A stretch of DNA of 64,000 bases from Mycolicibacter longobardus (GCF_002102265.1 NZ_LQPG01000055.1:1-64000); one strand, 5' to 3'; positions 32,215 through 39,022 are shown, counted from the first letter of the stretch. Translations and numbers: made by a program. Notes: generated from the sequence alone by a model not told the origin.

Positions 32215-32910
32215 ATGACCACCATCGGTGCGCCCGACGCGCTGTGCAGTCGGCCGCTGAACCTGGACGGCGTCTATGTGCCTCAGCAGGATTCGCACCT
32301 TCTCATCGACACCATGGAACGCACCGGCCTGGCGAGCCGAGCCCGGGTGCTGGACCTGTGCACCGGTAGCGGGGTGGCGGCCATCGCGGCGGCCGAACTC
32401 GGAGCTGTCAGCGTCACCGCGTTCGACATCTGCCCGCGCGCGGTTCGGTGCGCCCGCGGCAACGCGCGCGCCGCCGGCGTGGACGTGAGGATCCGGCAGG
32501 GGCCGTGGAGTGCCGCACTGCGCTGCGCGCCATTTGATCTGGTGGTGTCGAACCCGCCCTATGTGCCCTCACCGGGCAACTGCGGCCCGATCGCTTCCGC
32601 CGGCGGCCCCGAGTGGTCGTGGAACGGCGGCGTCGACGGGCGAATCGTGCTGGACCCGTTGTGCCGGTCGGCGACAGCGCTGTTGCGCAGGGGCGGCGCC
32701 ATGCTGTTGGTGCAATCCGCCCTCGCCGACGCCGGACGCTCCCTGGCGATCCTGCGCGCGGCGGGCCTGTCGGCCGAGATCTCGGCTGTTCGAAGTATCC
32801 CGTTCGGACCGGTGCTCTCGGCGAGGGCCGGCTGGCTGGAACAGACCGGTCGAATATCCCCCGGCTGCCGAATCGAGGAGCTCGTGGTGATCCGGGCGGA
32901 CAAGCCATGA
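32215..32910 (+). CDS. HemK/PrmC-like methyltransferase
   Basis: A 231-aa class I SAM-dependent methyltransferase. Motif I is VLDLCTGSGVAAIAAAELG (near residue 43), an acidic residue in VTAFDICPRAVRCAR follows, and the catalytic NPPY (FDLVVSNPPYVPSPG, near residue 110) puts it in the family that modifies Gln, Asn or adenine amino groups. It is shorter than true PrmC because the N-terminal helical domain is missing. Its partner is unknown. It starts six bases after the oxidase stop and its own stop overlaps the start of the CDGSH gene (ATGA), so the genes form one transcription unit under the upstream SigF promoter. Confidence 0.82.
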   Translation: MTTIGAPDALCSRPLNLDGVYVPQQDSHLLIDTMERTGLASRARVLDLCTGSGVAAIAAAELGAVSVTAFDICPRAVRCARGNARAAGVDVRIRQGPWSAALRCAPFDLVVSNPPYVPSPGNCGPIASAGGPEWSWNGGVDGRIVLDPLCRSATALLRRGGAMLLVQSALADAGRSLAILRAAGLSAEISAVRSIPFGPVLSARAGWLEQTGRISPGCRIEELVVIRADKP

Positions 32911-33128
32911 CCGAGCAGCGGCCTCGCCTGATACAGCCCGTCCGCAACGGCCCGGTCCTGGTTGCCGGGCCGGTGCGCATCGAGACCCCCGGGGGCGTCG
33001 TGGAATCGGATCGGTTCATGGTCGCCATCTGTACCTGCGGTCGCAGCCGCAATTACCCACTGTGCGACACCAGTCACCGGCAGCGCGACACCGCAACGCG
33101 CCACGTCGACACCGACACCGCCGACTGA
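32907..33128 (+). CDS. CDGSH iron-sulfur domain protein
   Basis: A 73-aa protein with a single mitoNEET-like CDGSH domain. The ligands are Cys42, Cys44, Cys53 and His57 in CTCGRSRNYPLCDTSHR, giving the 3Cys-1His 2Fe-2S site. The usual CDGSH core appears as CDTSH. A short beta-rich N-terminus (LIQPVRNGPVLVAGPVRIETPGG) precedes it. Such small bacterial proteins may store or transfer electrons or Fe-S clusters. The overlap with the methyltransferase (ATGA) suggests a functional link with that enzyme or the upstream flavin/thiamine enzyme. The convergent gene at 33144 is 15 bases away. Confidence 0.87.
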   Translation: MTEQRPRLIQPVRNGPVLVAGPVRIETPGGVVESDRFMVAICTCGRSRNYPLCDTSHRQRDTATRHVDTDTAD

Positions 33129-33143
33129 GACCGCCCGGCTGCC

Positions 33144-33347
33144 TCACTCGTCGACGTCGTAGTCGGGCAGCGGGACCCTGATCGCCTGGTCGATCACGTC
33201 GGCCGGGTTGGCGTCGAGCTCGCCGATGTTCTCCAGGTCGGCGGGGTCCAAGCCCCCTTCGTCGTCATCGGCGCCGATCCACTGCTCGGCGAGATCTGCT
33301 TCCGGAACGTCTTCGGCCGGCGGAAGTCCTTCGGCGTTCGTCATCAC
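33144..33347 (-). CDS. Small acidic hypothetical protein in the heat-shock regulator operon
   Basis: A 67-aa, very acidic protein (about a third Asp/Glu) containing LAEQWIGADDDEGGLDPADLENIGELDANPADVIDQ. No domain or membrane segment is recognised. The start codon overlaps the stop of the MerR-like gene upstream (4-base overlap), so it is translated with the regulator. Codon use is normal for the region, and the tail AIRVPLPDYDVDE keeps a folded-looking motif, which favours a true gene. Possible role as a small partner or modulator of the regulator is inference. Confidence 0.65.
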   Translation of the reverse strand: MMTNAEGLPPAEDVPEADLAEQWIGADDDEGGLDPADLENIGELDANPADVIDQAIRVPLPDYDVDE

Positions 33348-33739
33348 GATCCCTTTCGTTTCCGCGCTCGCTGTTCGCCCTCGGCCGCTCGTTCGGCGTG
33401 CTGGGCGGCTACCAGCAGGGCATAGTCCGATTTCAGTTGGGTGTTGTCGGACCGCAGGCGGGTGTTGTCGGATTCCAGCCGGGCGTTACGGGCTTCCAGA
33501 CCGAGGATCTGCCCGATACCCGCCACGTTGATCCCGATGTCGACCAGTTCCGTGATCCGCTGCAGCCGCGCGATGTCGTCATCGCTGTAACGACGTGTGC
33601 CGCCGGGAGTGCGCGCCGGGGTGAGCAGACCGCGGCTCTCATAGAGTCGCAAGGTCTGCGGTCCGATCCCAGACAGCTCGGCAGCCACCGAGATGCCGTA
33701 TACCCCAAGCCCGGACCGGGCATTCGTCTTCTCGGTCAC
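33344..33739 (-). CDS. MerR/HspR-like repressor of the adjacent hsp20 gene
   Basis: A 131-aa MerR-family regulator. The winged helix-turn-helix is YGISVAAELSGIGPQTLRLYESRGLLTPARTPGGTRRYSDDDIARLQRITELV, close to HspR. A leucine-rich helix then forms a coiled coil with a repeated heptad (ARLESDNTRLRSDNTQLKSDYALL), where the DNA repeat is also visible. HspR-type proteins repress heat-shock genes by binding inverted repeats. The divergent gene at 33862 encodes Hsp20, and a perfect 7-8-7 inverted repeat (33813-33834) lies between them. Autoregulation together with hsp20 repression is therefore likely. It differs from HspR of the dnaK operon, which is located elsewhere. Confidence 0.87.
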   Translation of the reverse strand: MTEKTNARSGLGVYGISVAAELSGIGPQTLRLYESRGLLTPARTPGGTRRYSDDDIARLQRITELVDIGINVAGIGQILGLEARNARLESDNTRLRSDNTQLKSDYALLVAAQHAERAAEGEQRARKRKGS

Positions 33740-33812
33740 ATTACGTCGCTTCCACTCGTTGGAAATCTCCTCACGCTCTCTTGCACGAAGCTACCATCGG
33801 TGCTATATAAAA

Positions 33813-33834
33813 ATCTATGACGGTAGACATAGAT
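33813..33834 (+). promoter_or_regulatory. Inverted-repeat operator between the MerR-like gene and hsp20
   Basis: ATCTATG, eight bases, CATAGAT is a perfect 7-base inverted repeat. It differs from the HAIR consensus of HspR but has similar geometry. It lies 28 bases before the hsp20 ATG and beside an AT-rich TATATAAAA block, so binding would block the promoter. Confidence 0.75.
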
Positions 33835-33861
33835 GATCTGCCGCAGATCTAGGAGGTGGAG

Positions 33862-34284
33862 ATGATGTTGATGCGTACCGACCCGTTCCGTGATCTCGAC
33901 CGCTGGACCCAGCAGGTGTTGGGCACTGCGGCACGGCCGGCGGTCATGCCCATGGACGCCTGGCGCGACGGCGATCAGTTCATCGTCGAGTTCGACCTTC
34001 CGGGGGTGGCAGAGGACTCGCTGGACCTCGACGTCGAGCGCAACGTGCTGACCGTGCACGCCGAACGTCCTGGACTGGATCAGAGCCGCGAGATGGTGTC
34101 GGCAGAACGACCGCGCGGCGTGTTCAGCCGCCAGCTGTTCCTCGGCGACAACCTCGATGCCGAGCAGATCCAGGCCAGCTACCAAGACGGCGTGCTGCGG
34201 TTGACCATCCCGGTTGCAGAGAAGGCCAAGCCACGCCGCATCAAGGTCGCCAGCAGTCACGGCGAGCGGGCCATCAAAGCCTGA
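33862..34284 (+). CDS. Hsp20 family small heat-shock protein
   Basis: A 140-aa alpha-crystallin-type chaperone. The core starts at PMDAWRDGDQFIVEFDLPGVAEDSLDLDVERNVLTVHAER and has the C-terminal GVLRLTIPVAEKAKPRRIKV with the conserved LxIP-like anchor motif. The N-terminus (MMLMRTDPFRDLDRWTQQVLG) is the usual short actinobacterial type. It prevents aggregation of unfolded proteins. AGGAGG lies eight bases before the ATG at 33862, and a GTG at 33856 is less suitable. The MerR-like gene is divergent, with the shared operator. A J-domain gene follows at 34880, so this small region is a heat-shock cassette. It is not a SigF-type unit on sequence evidence. Confidence 0.93.
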   Translation: MMLMRTDPFRDLDRWTQQVLGTAARPAVMPMDAWRDGDQFIVEFDLPGVAEDSLDLDVERNVLTVHAERPGLDQSREMVSAERPRGVFSRQLFLGDNLDAEQIQASYQDGVLRLTIPVAEKAKPRRIKVASSHGERAIKA

Positions 34285-34334
34285 TTGCGAGGGGCCGGGA
34301 GGCGGCCTGCTGCACGGTGAAGGAGGTGAGCGCG

Positions 34335-34607
34335 ATGACCACCGACACTTTGATCGCGGAGGTGCTCGACGAGGCGGAGAGCATCGTGCGCGCCGAATGG
34401 CTGCGCCTGTTGACCGCCGAGGCGCCCGGGCATTGCACTGCGGAACGCACCGAAACGCCCGCCACCCGGCCCCGCCCGCCAAAACTCGCTCTTCGCGGCG
34501 TCAAGCCGGATGGGCGCAGCGTGGCACTGCCGGCCTGTCGCCGTCACCGATCGGCCACGCGGTCCCGCAGTAGGCGAGTGTGGCCATCACAGCGGTCTCC
34601 TCCGTGA
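34335..34607 (+). CDS. Small hypothetical protein after hsp20
   Basis: A 90-aa predicted protein of unknown function. The first 40 residues look like a real helical segment (TDTLIAEVLDEAESIVRAEWLRLLTAEAPG), while the rest is Arg/Pro-rich with low complexity and could be a read-through of noncoding DNA. The ribosome site AAGGAGG is excellent (34319-34325) and the ATG is 50 bases after hsp20, so co-transcription is likely. A frameshift or early truncation of a longer ancestor is possible. Confidence is limited to the N-terminal part. Confidence 0.45.
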   Translation: MTTDTLIAEVLDEAESIVRAEWLRLLTAEAPGHCTAERTETPATRPRPPKLALRGVKPDGRSVALPACRRHRSATRSRSRRVWPSQRSPP

Positions 34608-34804
34608 CGCGACACGATCATGACCACGCAGCCAAGGGAGGTGATGGCCCCACGCGATGAACACCAGCGGGCGGTGACTCGCGCGTCGCCCACGGCTACC
34701 TGATCACTGTGACCGCGTTCGGCGCAGGTCGGACCTGCGCGCGCATCGCCACCAAGGTGGCAGAGATAAAGGGTGGGCCGCGCGCGTTGTCACCGCGAGG
34801 GTTT

Positions 34805-34853
34805 GGCGTGGTCCCGCCGCCGTCGTTGCTCTCCCTGGCGGCGGGACCACGCC
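34805..34853 (+). other. Perfect 17-bp stem-loop before the J-domain gene
   Basis: GGCGTGGTCCCGCCGCC (34805-34821) is exactly complementary to 34837-34853, around a 15-base loop. It ends 26 bases before the ATG at 34880. No T-run follows, so a simple terminator is unlikely. It may protect or regulate the mRNA leader, or be a mobile palindrome. The rest of the 270-base gap (34608-34879) has no credible gene. Confidence 0.8.
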
Positions 34854-34879
34854 GGCCCGCCTTCACCCTAGGTGGCGTT

Positions 34880-35224
34880 ATGAGCCAGAATCCCGATCCC
34901 TACGCCGTACTGGGCGTGACCCGCACGGCCACTCCGGCTGAGATCAGCCACGCTTTCCGCACCAAGCTGCGCGCCCTTCACCCCGACACCGGCAACGCGG
35001 GCGTTCCGCCAACCGCCGATGCGCAGGCGCAGCTGCGCCAGCTGCTGCGCGCATACAATCTGTTGCGCCGCGGTCAGGATGACGCCGCCGCCGATCCACC
35101 ACGACCGACGCGCCCCGCTGGCAACCCCCACGGGCCGGTGAATATTCCGGTCACCTACCGCCGCAGACCCGCTGCGCCGCCCCGGAAAGATCTGTGGGCC
35201 GGCCCGGTGCGCCGGCACCGCTGA
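34880..35224 (+). CDS. Stand-alone J-domain protein
   Basis: A 114-aa protein with an N-terminal J domain: DPYAVLGVTRTATPAEISHAFRTKLRALHPDTGN, with the HPD tripeptide that stimulates DnaK ATPase at about residues 39-41, then a third helix (ADAQAQLRQLLRAYNLLRR). The rest is a Pro/Arg-rich tail. There is no zinc finger or substrate domain, so it is not a full DnaJ; it probably sends DnaK to a specific place or partner. The ATG at 34880 is 26 bases after a 17-bp hairpin. Neighbouring hsp20 supports a protein-quality role. The MEDS-HATPase gene converges 17 bases away. Confidence 0.83.
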   Translation: MSQNPDPYAVLGVTRTATPAEISHAFRTKLRALHPDTGNAGVPPTADAQAQLRQLLRAYNLLRRGQDDAAADPPRPTRPAGNPHGPVNIPVTYRRRPAAPPRKDLWAGPVRRHR

Positions 35225-35241
35225 CTGCCCGCTTGCTGCGA

Positions 35242-36216
35242 TCAGGCCGACCGCCTCATCCGCAGATGGGCCTGCACCGTGGTTCCCGTCGCTGCGGTGT
35301 GGATCCGCACTAGATCCGCGGTAGCGTTGACCACGAACAGTCCGTATCCCTGAGCGCTGTCGCGGATGATCGGCCGCCGCCCGGCCAGTGGGTCCGTCAG
35401 GTGGCCGGCATCGCGTACCTGGCAGACCAATTGTCCGCTCACCTCCCACAGCAGGACGGTGCACGGGCCCCGCCCGTGCTGCAGGCTGTTGGATGCCAAC
35501 TCGTTGACGATCAGTTGCAGGTCGGCGATGTCGGCGTCGCCAAAACCGAACCAGCGGGCGTACTTCGCGGAGAACTCCCGGGCGCCGGCCAGATCGGCGA
35601 GTCGGTGCAGGGTGCAGGTGGCCGCGGTCGGGCTGCTGGGCAACGGCTCGTTGTAGCGTGCCCACGCGGCATCGGGGGCGAAGCCCGCGCTGGTGCGCGT
35701 CGGGTGCCCGGCGCTCCCCAGACACGGATGGGTGATCTCGGCGTCGAGCAGGATGTCCGGTTCCAGATGTGTTGCGTCATAAGGGCACACAATCGTGATG
35801 TCCCGGCCGGTGAATGCCTGGTTGATCAGTGCCTCATGCTGCACACAGGCCGGATACTCCAATCTCGACCGGCCGGTCCAGACGGGCTCACCGACCATTC
35901 GTACCGGCGCTGACGGATGCCGGGCGGCGAAGGTGCCCAACACGCCGCCGAGTATGTGGCCGGGGTTGCGTCCCACCCGGCTCATGTCGGCCAGAGCCAC
36001 CGGCGTGATCGTGTCCGCAGGCAGGGCATCGCGCAGCAGCGAGAGATTGGGTTCGGGCACCGCGACCAACACCGGGTTTCCGGCGGCCGCGGAGTCCGCG
36101 ACGAAGGGCACCAGGTAGTCCAGATACTCCTGCGGTGACCGGTAGAAGAGCGCGATATGCCGAAAACAGCCGGGATCATTGTTGACGGTGACGGTCATCG
36201 CAGGTGCCCCTGTCAT
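35242..36216 (-). CDS. MEDS-domain anti-sigma/sensor protein with HATPase
   Basis: A 324-aa protein. Residues about 15-165 form a MEDS (DcmR-type) sensory domain: FRHIALFYRSPQEYLDYLVPFVADSAAAGNPVLVAVPEPN and ITIVCPYDATHLEPDILLDAEITHP. Residues about 195-320 form an RsbW-like HATPase: FSAKYARWFGFGDADIADLQLIVNELASNSLQHGRGPCTVLLW with the N-box (NELASNSL), VRDAG and a GYGLFVVNATADLV G-box. This layout is a signal-dependent anti-sigma kinase found in actinobacteria. Hydrocarbon- or redox-linked input has been proposed for MEDS in other organisms, but the ligand is unknown. The start at 36216 or 36198 is not decided by a ribosome site. Its sigma target may be SigF (inference). Confidence 0.85.
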   Translation of the reverse strand: MTGAPAMTVTVNNDPGCFRHIALFYRSPQEYLDYLVPFVADSAAAGNPVLVAVPEPNLSLLRDALPADTITPVALADMSRVGRNPGHILGGVLGTFAARHPSAPVRMVGEPVWTGRSRLEYPACVQHEALINQAFTGRDITIVCPYDATHLEPDILLDAEITHPCLGSAGHPTRTSAGFAPDAAWARYNEPLPSSPTAATCTLHRLADLAGAREFSAKYARWFGFGDADIADLQLIVNELASNSLQHGRGPCTVLLWEVSGQLVCQVRDAGHLTDPLAGRRPIIRDSAQGYGLFVVNATADLVRIHTAATGTTVQAHLRMRRSA

Positions 36217-36303
36217 CCGGCGTGCGCGGGCGGCAGAAGTGCACTCCGTCTAGTTCTGCCCCGGCCGCTTCGAGCGCACGCGGCGTGCGGTGGTTGGGGC
36301 TGA

Positions 36304-36459
36304 TCAATACCAGTAGCGCCGACCGGCGACCGGGCGGCCGATCGCGCCCAGGATCCACAGTGCCGCACCGACGACCAGCAGAATGATACCGATGGTCCAC
36401 AACACGTTGATCTTGAAGATAACCGCCAGAATAAGCAGGATCACTCCGAGGCCAATCAT
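36304..36459 (-). CDS. Very small membrane protein, DUF6131-like
   Basis: A 51-aa protein found by direct reading of the minus strand. It begins MIGLGVILLILAVIFKINVL, continues WTIGIILLVVGAALWILGA and ends RPVAGRRYWY. Two membrane helices are separated by a short charged turn (FKINV). The pattern matches the small actinobacterial DUF6131-type proteins, which have no known function. The ribosome site AAGAAGGGA is eight bases upstream of the ATG. It follows the gene at 36508-36741 on the same strand and may be in the same unit. Confidence 0.75.
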   Translation of the reverse strand: MIGLGVILLILAVIFKINVLWTIGIILLVVGAALWILGAIGRPVAGRRYWY

Positions 36460-36507
36460 TGCCAATCCCTTCTTTCCGATGATCTTTCCGGTAATCGTGT
36501 CACTCGT

Positions 36508-36741
36508 TTAGACAATCGCGCCGATCTCCCGCAACGAACTGGGCTCCGGTAGGTGGCAATCCGACACGACAGGATTGAACCCGAGGTAATTCAGGGGGCC
36601 GAAAAGCGTGGTGGCCGCAATGGTTCCGGCAGCGGCGCAACTGGTTTCCGTTCCGCTGAAGTAGCCGCGTTGCCATGCGGCGACAGCGCCGATAAGCAGC
36701 CAGATCAGCACGACCGTGCCCGCGAAACCACCGATACGCAT
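36508..36741 (-). CDS. Small membrane protein with an exported Cys-containing tail
   Basis: A 77-aa protein with one N-terminal membrane helix (FAGTVVLIWLLIGAVAAW, residues 5-22) and a short outside domain with two cysteines (SCAAAGTIAATTLFGPLNYLGFNPVVSDCHLPEPS). A disulfide is likely if exported. The family resembles small mycobacterial membrane proteins of unknown function. The start at 36741 follows GGAGGACAG; ATGs at 36756 and 36783 are alternatives. A GTTT-N16-GGGAAC element on the minus strand lies just upstream. The DUF6131-like gene follows on the same strand. Confidence 0.7.
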   Translation of the reverse strand: MRIGGFAGTVVLIWLLIGAVAAWQRGYFSGTETSCAAAGTIAATTLFGPLNYLGFNPVVSDCHLPEPSSLREIGAIV

Positions 36742-36769
36742 CTGTCCTCCGTCCATCGGTACCCGATCA

Positions 36770-36795
36770 GTTCCCCGTTCCAATGCTGTCGAAAC
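36770..36795 (-). promoter_or_regulatory. Possible SigF-type promoter for the small membrane protein
   Basis: On the minus strand GTTT (36795-36792), 16 bases and GGGAAC (36775-36770). The -10 differs from GGGTAT at two positions, as in two other sites of this window. The divergent gene at 36857 has GTCT-N16-GGGTAA (36807-36832) on the plus strand. Confidence 0.4.
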
Positions 36796-36856
36796 CTGAG
36801 TTCAGTGTCTAGGAACGGTTTCCGGCGGGTAACCCGCGGAAAAGGACACGGAAAGG

Positions 36857-37036
36857 ATGCCGGTGATGACGGGACGGAAGGGCCACAAGGCGGAATCGAA
36901 CGTCGAACCCGACTTTCACCAGGCGCGATCGCGTGCCAGTCGGGGCGACGACGGTTCATACGTGGGGCGTACCGGCCCGGATGACGCATTGGACGTCGGC
37001 GAAACCGGCGCCGAAGCCCGAAGCGACGACACATAG
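36857..37036 (+). CDS. Small hydrophilic hypothetical protein
   Basis: A 59-aa protein found by direct reading. It starts MPVMTGRKGHKAESNVEP, has a basic first half (FHQARSRASRGDDGSYVG) and an acidic second half (GPDDALDVGETGAEARSDDT). It has no membrane helix or cysteine, and the composition is like small stress or intrinsically disordered proteins. A GAAAGG ribosome site precedes the ATG at 36857, with a second in-frame ATG at 36866. A GTCT-N16-GGGTAA element lies 25 bases upstream. I do not recognise a family. Confidence 0.55.
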   Translation: MPVMTGRKGHKAESNVEPDFHQARSRASRGDDGSYVGRTGPDDALDVGETGAEARSDDT

Positions 37037-37107
37037 CGTCGGCTCCGAAACTGTTACGACGGCGTAGCTGTTTGGCAGCACGGCAGCATGGCTACCCAAC
37101 TACGATC

Positions 37108-37617
37108 ATGGCTTCGGACGCAGTAAGTGCCGGGATCGTCGTCGGCGTCGATGGGTCGTCGGCGTCACGGCTCGCCGTGTGTTGGGGAGCTCGGGAAGCT
37201 GAACGTCGCGCGTTACCACTGACCCTTGTGCATGCCGCCTCAACACAGGTGACACCTCTGAGGGCCCGATGGATGGTGTACGGCCAGCACGAGCTGCCGC
37301 ACCGGCGCGTGCAACGGATCGTTGATGATGCCGTCGCAGTCGCCGCCGACAGCACCGGAGACGGGGCGCCTGAGCGGGTGAACACCAAGGTGGCGTTCAC
37401 TGACCCGGTTGACGTCTTGGCTGAACTGTCCCGCCAAGCCGACCTCGTTGTCGTGGGGTCCAGCGGCCGCCGGCCGTTGCGGCGTGTGCTGTTCGGCTCG
37501 GTCGGTTCGGCACTGACGCCGCGCTGTCATTGTCCCTTGGCCGTCATCCGCGAAAACAACCCAGGGATGCCGCATCCCGCGCACGCCCCGGCGCGAGTCG
37601 ACCCGACGGGATGGTGA
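37108..37617 (+). CDS. Universal stress protein, single domain
   Basis: A 169-aa UspA-fold protein. The N-terminal strand and Asp that bind ATP are in GIVVGVDGSSASRLAVCWGAREAERR, and the C-terminal ATP motif is VVVGSSGRRPLRRVLFGSVGSALTPRCHCPLAVIR (G-2x-G-9x-G-S). It is a single-domain form, whereas most mycobacterial Usp proteins have two domains of about 290 aa. The tail PAHAPARVDPTGW is not conserved. The ATG at 37108 was preferred over 37072. No SigF consensus was seen upstream, though the neighbours have it. Function is probably ATP-linked signalling under stress. Confidence 0.85.
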   Translation: MASDAVSAGIVVGVDGSSASRLAVCWGAREAERRALPLTLVHAASTQVTPLRARWMVYGQHELPHRRVQRIVDDAVAVAADSTGDGAPERVNTKVAFTDPVDVLAELSRQADLVVVGSSGRRPLRRVLFGSVGSALTPRCHCPLAVIRENNPGMPHPAHAPARVDPTGW

Positions 37618-37690
37618 GCTGTCCGCCAGGCTGGATCGCCGTGCCGGCGACCACCGTCGCGTCGGGCAAACGCGGACGGGTGTGGAGATG

Positions 37691-37715
37691 GTTGTCGGTT
37701 CGCCCCGGCGGGTAT
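37691..37715 (+). promoter_or_regulatory. SigF-like promoter for the ChaB-like gene
   Basis: GTTG at 37691-37694, 15 bases and GGGTAT at 37710-37715. There is a single mismatch in the -35. The start codon is 36 bases downstream. Confidence 0.6.
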
Positions 37716-37750
37716 CCGGATTGCACTTGCAGTCGCTGAATGGAGGTCTC

Positions 37751-38155
37751 ATGCCCAAGACGACGAAGAGCGGTAACGCTAAGCGCAGCGAGTTGCCGAG
37801 CACCCTGCAGCGCTCCGGCAGCAAGGCGCAACGCACCTTCGCCAAAGCACACGACGCGGCCGCCAAGGAGTACGGCAGTGAGCAGCGCGCGCACCGCGTC
37901 GCCTATGCCGCACTCAAGCACAGCTTCGAGAAGGTCGGCGACCACTGGGAGCCCAAGAAGAAGCGTGGGCCGTCGGACAAGCGCGCCGAGGGCGGCGGCC
38001 CGAACAACAGCGGTCCGTCCGCTGAAGGTGTGGACGCCAATGCCAGTAAGCAGCATCTGCTGGATGTCGCGCGCCGGCTCGACATCCGCGGACGCTCCAC
38101 CATGCGGAAATCAGAACTGGTCACGGCGATCAAGAAGCACAACCGCCGGGCTTGA
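37751..38155 (+). CDS. ChaB-like / Rho-N-like domain protein
   Basis: A 134-aa, very basic protein. The first half has the ChaB pattern (ELPSTLQRSGSKAQRTFAKAHDAAAKEYGSEQRAHRVAYAALKHSFEKVGDHWEPKK). A Lys/Arg/Gly-rich linker follows, and a C-terminal Rho-N-like or SAP-like helical motif completes it (ASKQHLLDVARRLDIRGRSTMRKSELVTAIKKH), suggesting nucleic-acid binding. ChaB-type proteins appear in stress regulons of several bacteria. The ATG at 37751 is preferred to 37682. The last four codons and the stop come from the first copy of a palindromic repeat (38142-38197), so the true ancestral C-terminus may have been replaced. A SigF-like promoter is upstream. Confidence 0.8.
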   Translation: MPKTTKSGNAKRSELPSTLQRSGSKAQRTFAKAHDAAAKEYGSEQRAHRVAYAALKHSFEKVGDHWEPKKKRGPSDKRAEGGGPNNSGPSAEGVDANASKQHLLDVARRLDIRGRSTMRKSELVTAIKKHNRRA

Positions 38156-38262
38156 TGCGGCGCTCCAGCTTCGGCTCTCCTCCGTCGAGTCTCGCTGACC
38201 GCCGGGTTTGATGCGGCGCTCCAGCTTCGGCTCTCCTCCGTCGAGCCTCGCTGACCGCCGGG
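38142..38262 (+). repeat. Tandem palindromic repeat, two 56-bp units plus a partial third
   Basis: Units at 38142-38197 and 38198-38253 are identical except for two C/T changes, and a nine-base start of a third unit ends at 38262. Each begins ACCGCCGGG(C/T)TTGATG and contains CTTCGGCTCTCCTCCGTCGA. The reverse complement matches the in-frame insertion in lpdA (2175-2227). The first unit carries the stop codon of the ChaB-like gene. Inverted segments such as GAGCCGAAGCTGGAGC can fold back, as in REP-type elements. Confidence 0.88.
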
Positions 38263-38275
38263 TCCGGTAGCCCAG

Positions 38276-38959
38276 TCAGCTCCCAGGCCGTCCGGCGAGG
38301 GCGGCGATGGGTGTCTGACCCAAATGCAAGAGCAGATCTTCCGCGTTGTCGAAAACCGCCGCGGCGCCGGCTGTTTCCAGCTCAGCGCGGGATACCCCGC
38401 CGCTGAGCAGACAGATGCAGGGCAGGCCGGCGCGCCCGCACGCCTGCGCGTCCCAGACGGCGTCTCCCACGAAAGCCGCGCGATCCGCCGACGCGCCGAT
38501 CCGGTCCAGCGCGACCCTGATGATGCCCGGATCGGGTTTGGCCACGTCGACATCGTTCGACGAAGTGAACGCCGTGACCAGATCATCGCAATCGAGCACC
38601 TTGCGCAGCACGGCCAACTCGTCCTCCGGTGCCGACGTCGCCAAGACCACCGGGACGCCCAGGGCCGCAACGTGTTCCAGCAGGCGGCGGGCGCCCGGCA
38701 GCGGCGACAGCAGCGCCGCCGACTGCTGGTAGTAGCGCGAGTGCAGGTCCTTGAGCCGCTGACGGATGTCCTCGGGCGCGTCGTCGGAGAGCAGTCGCAC
38801 CAGCTCGGATCCGTCCATGCCGATGGCGCGATGGATTCGCCAGGATTCCACCTCGATGTGCACATCGGCGAACGCGCGCCGCCAGGCGTGCACATGCAGA
38901 TAGTTGGAATCGACCAGGGTGCCGTCGACGTCGAACAACACAGCCGAGTTGTCGGTCAC
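38276..38959 (-). CDS. HAD-superfamily phosphatase (beta-phosphoglucomutase/Gph-like)
   Basis: A 227-aa haloacid-dehalogenase phosphatase. Motif I is LFDVDGTLVDSNYLHVHAW, with the two catalytic Asp residues at about 9 and 11. Motif II is VVLATSAPEDEL, motif III the Lys in DVAKPDPGIIRVAL, and motif IV AAFVGDAVWDAQAC. A helical C1 cap lies after motif I. The substrate is a small phosphoester and not predictable. The GTG at 38959 follows GAGAGGAAGA. A longer start at 39004 would cover the promoter. It is divergent from katE, and on its strand GTAT-N16-GGGTAT overlaps the katE promoter, so the pair is probably co-induced. Confidence 0.87.
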   Translation of the reverse strand: MTDNSAVLFDVDGTLVDSNYLHVHAWRRAFADVHIEVESWRIHRAIGMDGSELVRLLSDDAPEDIRQRLKDLHSRYYQQSAALLSPLPGARRLLEHVAALGVPVVLATSAPEDELAVLRKVLDCDDLVTAFTSSNDVDVAKPDPGIIRVALDRIGASADRAAFVGDAVWDAQACGRAGLPCICLLSGGVSRAELETAGAAAVFDNAEDLLLHLGQTPIAALAGRPGS

Positions 38960-38974
38960 GGTTCTTCCTCTCTC

Positions 38975-39022
38975 GTTTGCCGATGTCCCGGCTGGGATAC
39001 CCACCCACCGAGTTCTGAATAC
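38975..39022. promoter_or_regulatory. Overlapping divergent SigF-type promoters of katE and the HAD gene
   Basis: Plus strand, for katE: GTTT (38975-38978), 15 bases, GGGATA (38994-38999). Minus strand, for the HAD gene: GTAT (39022-39019), 16 bases, GGGTAT (39002-38997). The two -10 elements share the bases 38997-38999, so only one polymerase can bind at a time. Confidence 0.65.

Noticed and set aside
34621..34702. Short frame after AAGGGAGG at 34635
   Set aside because: Only about 20 codons, no recognisable features; treated as noncoding.
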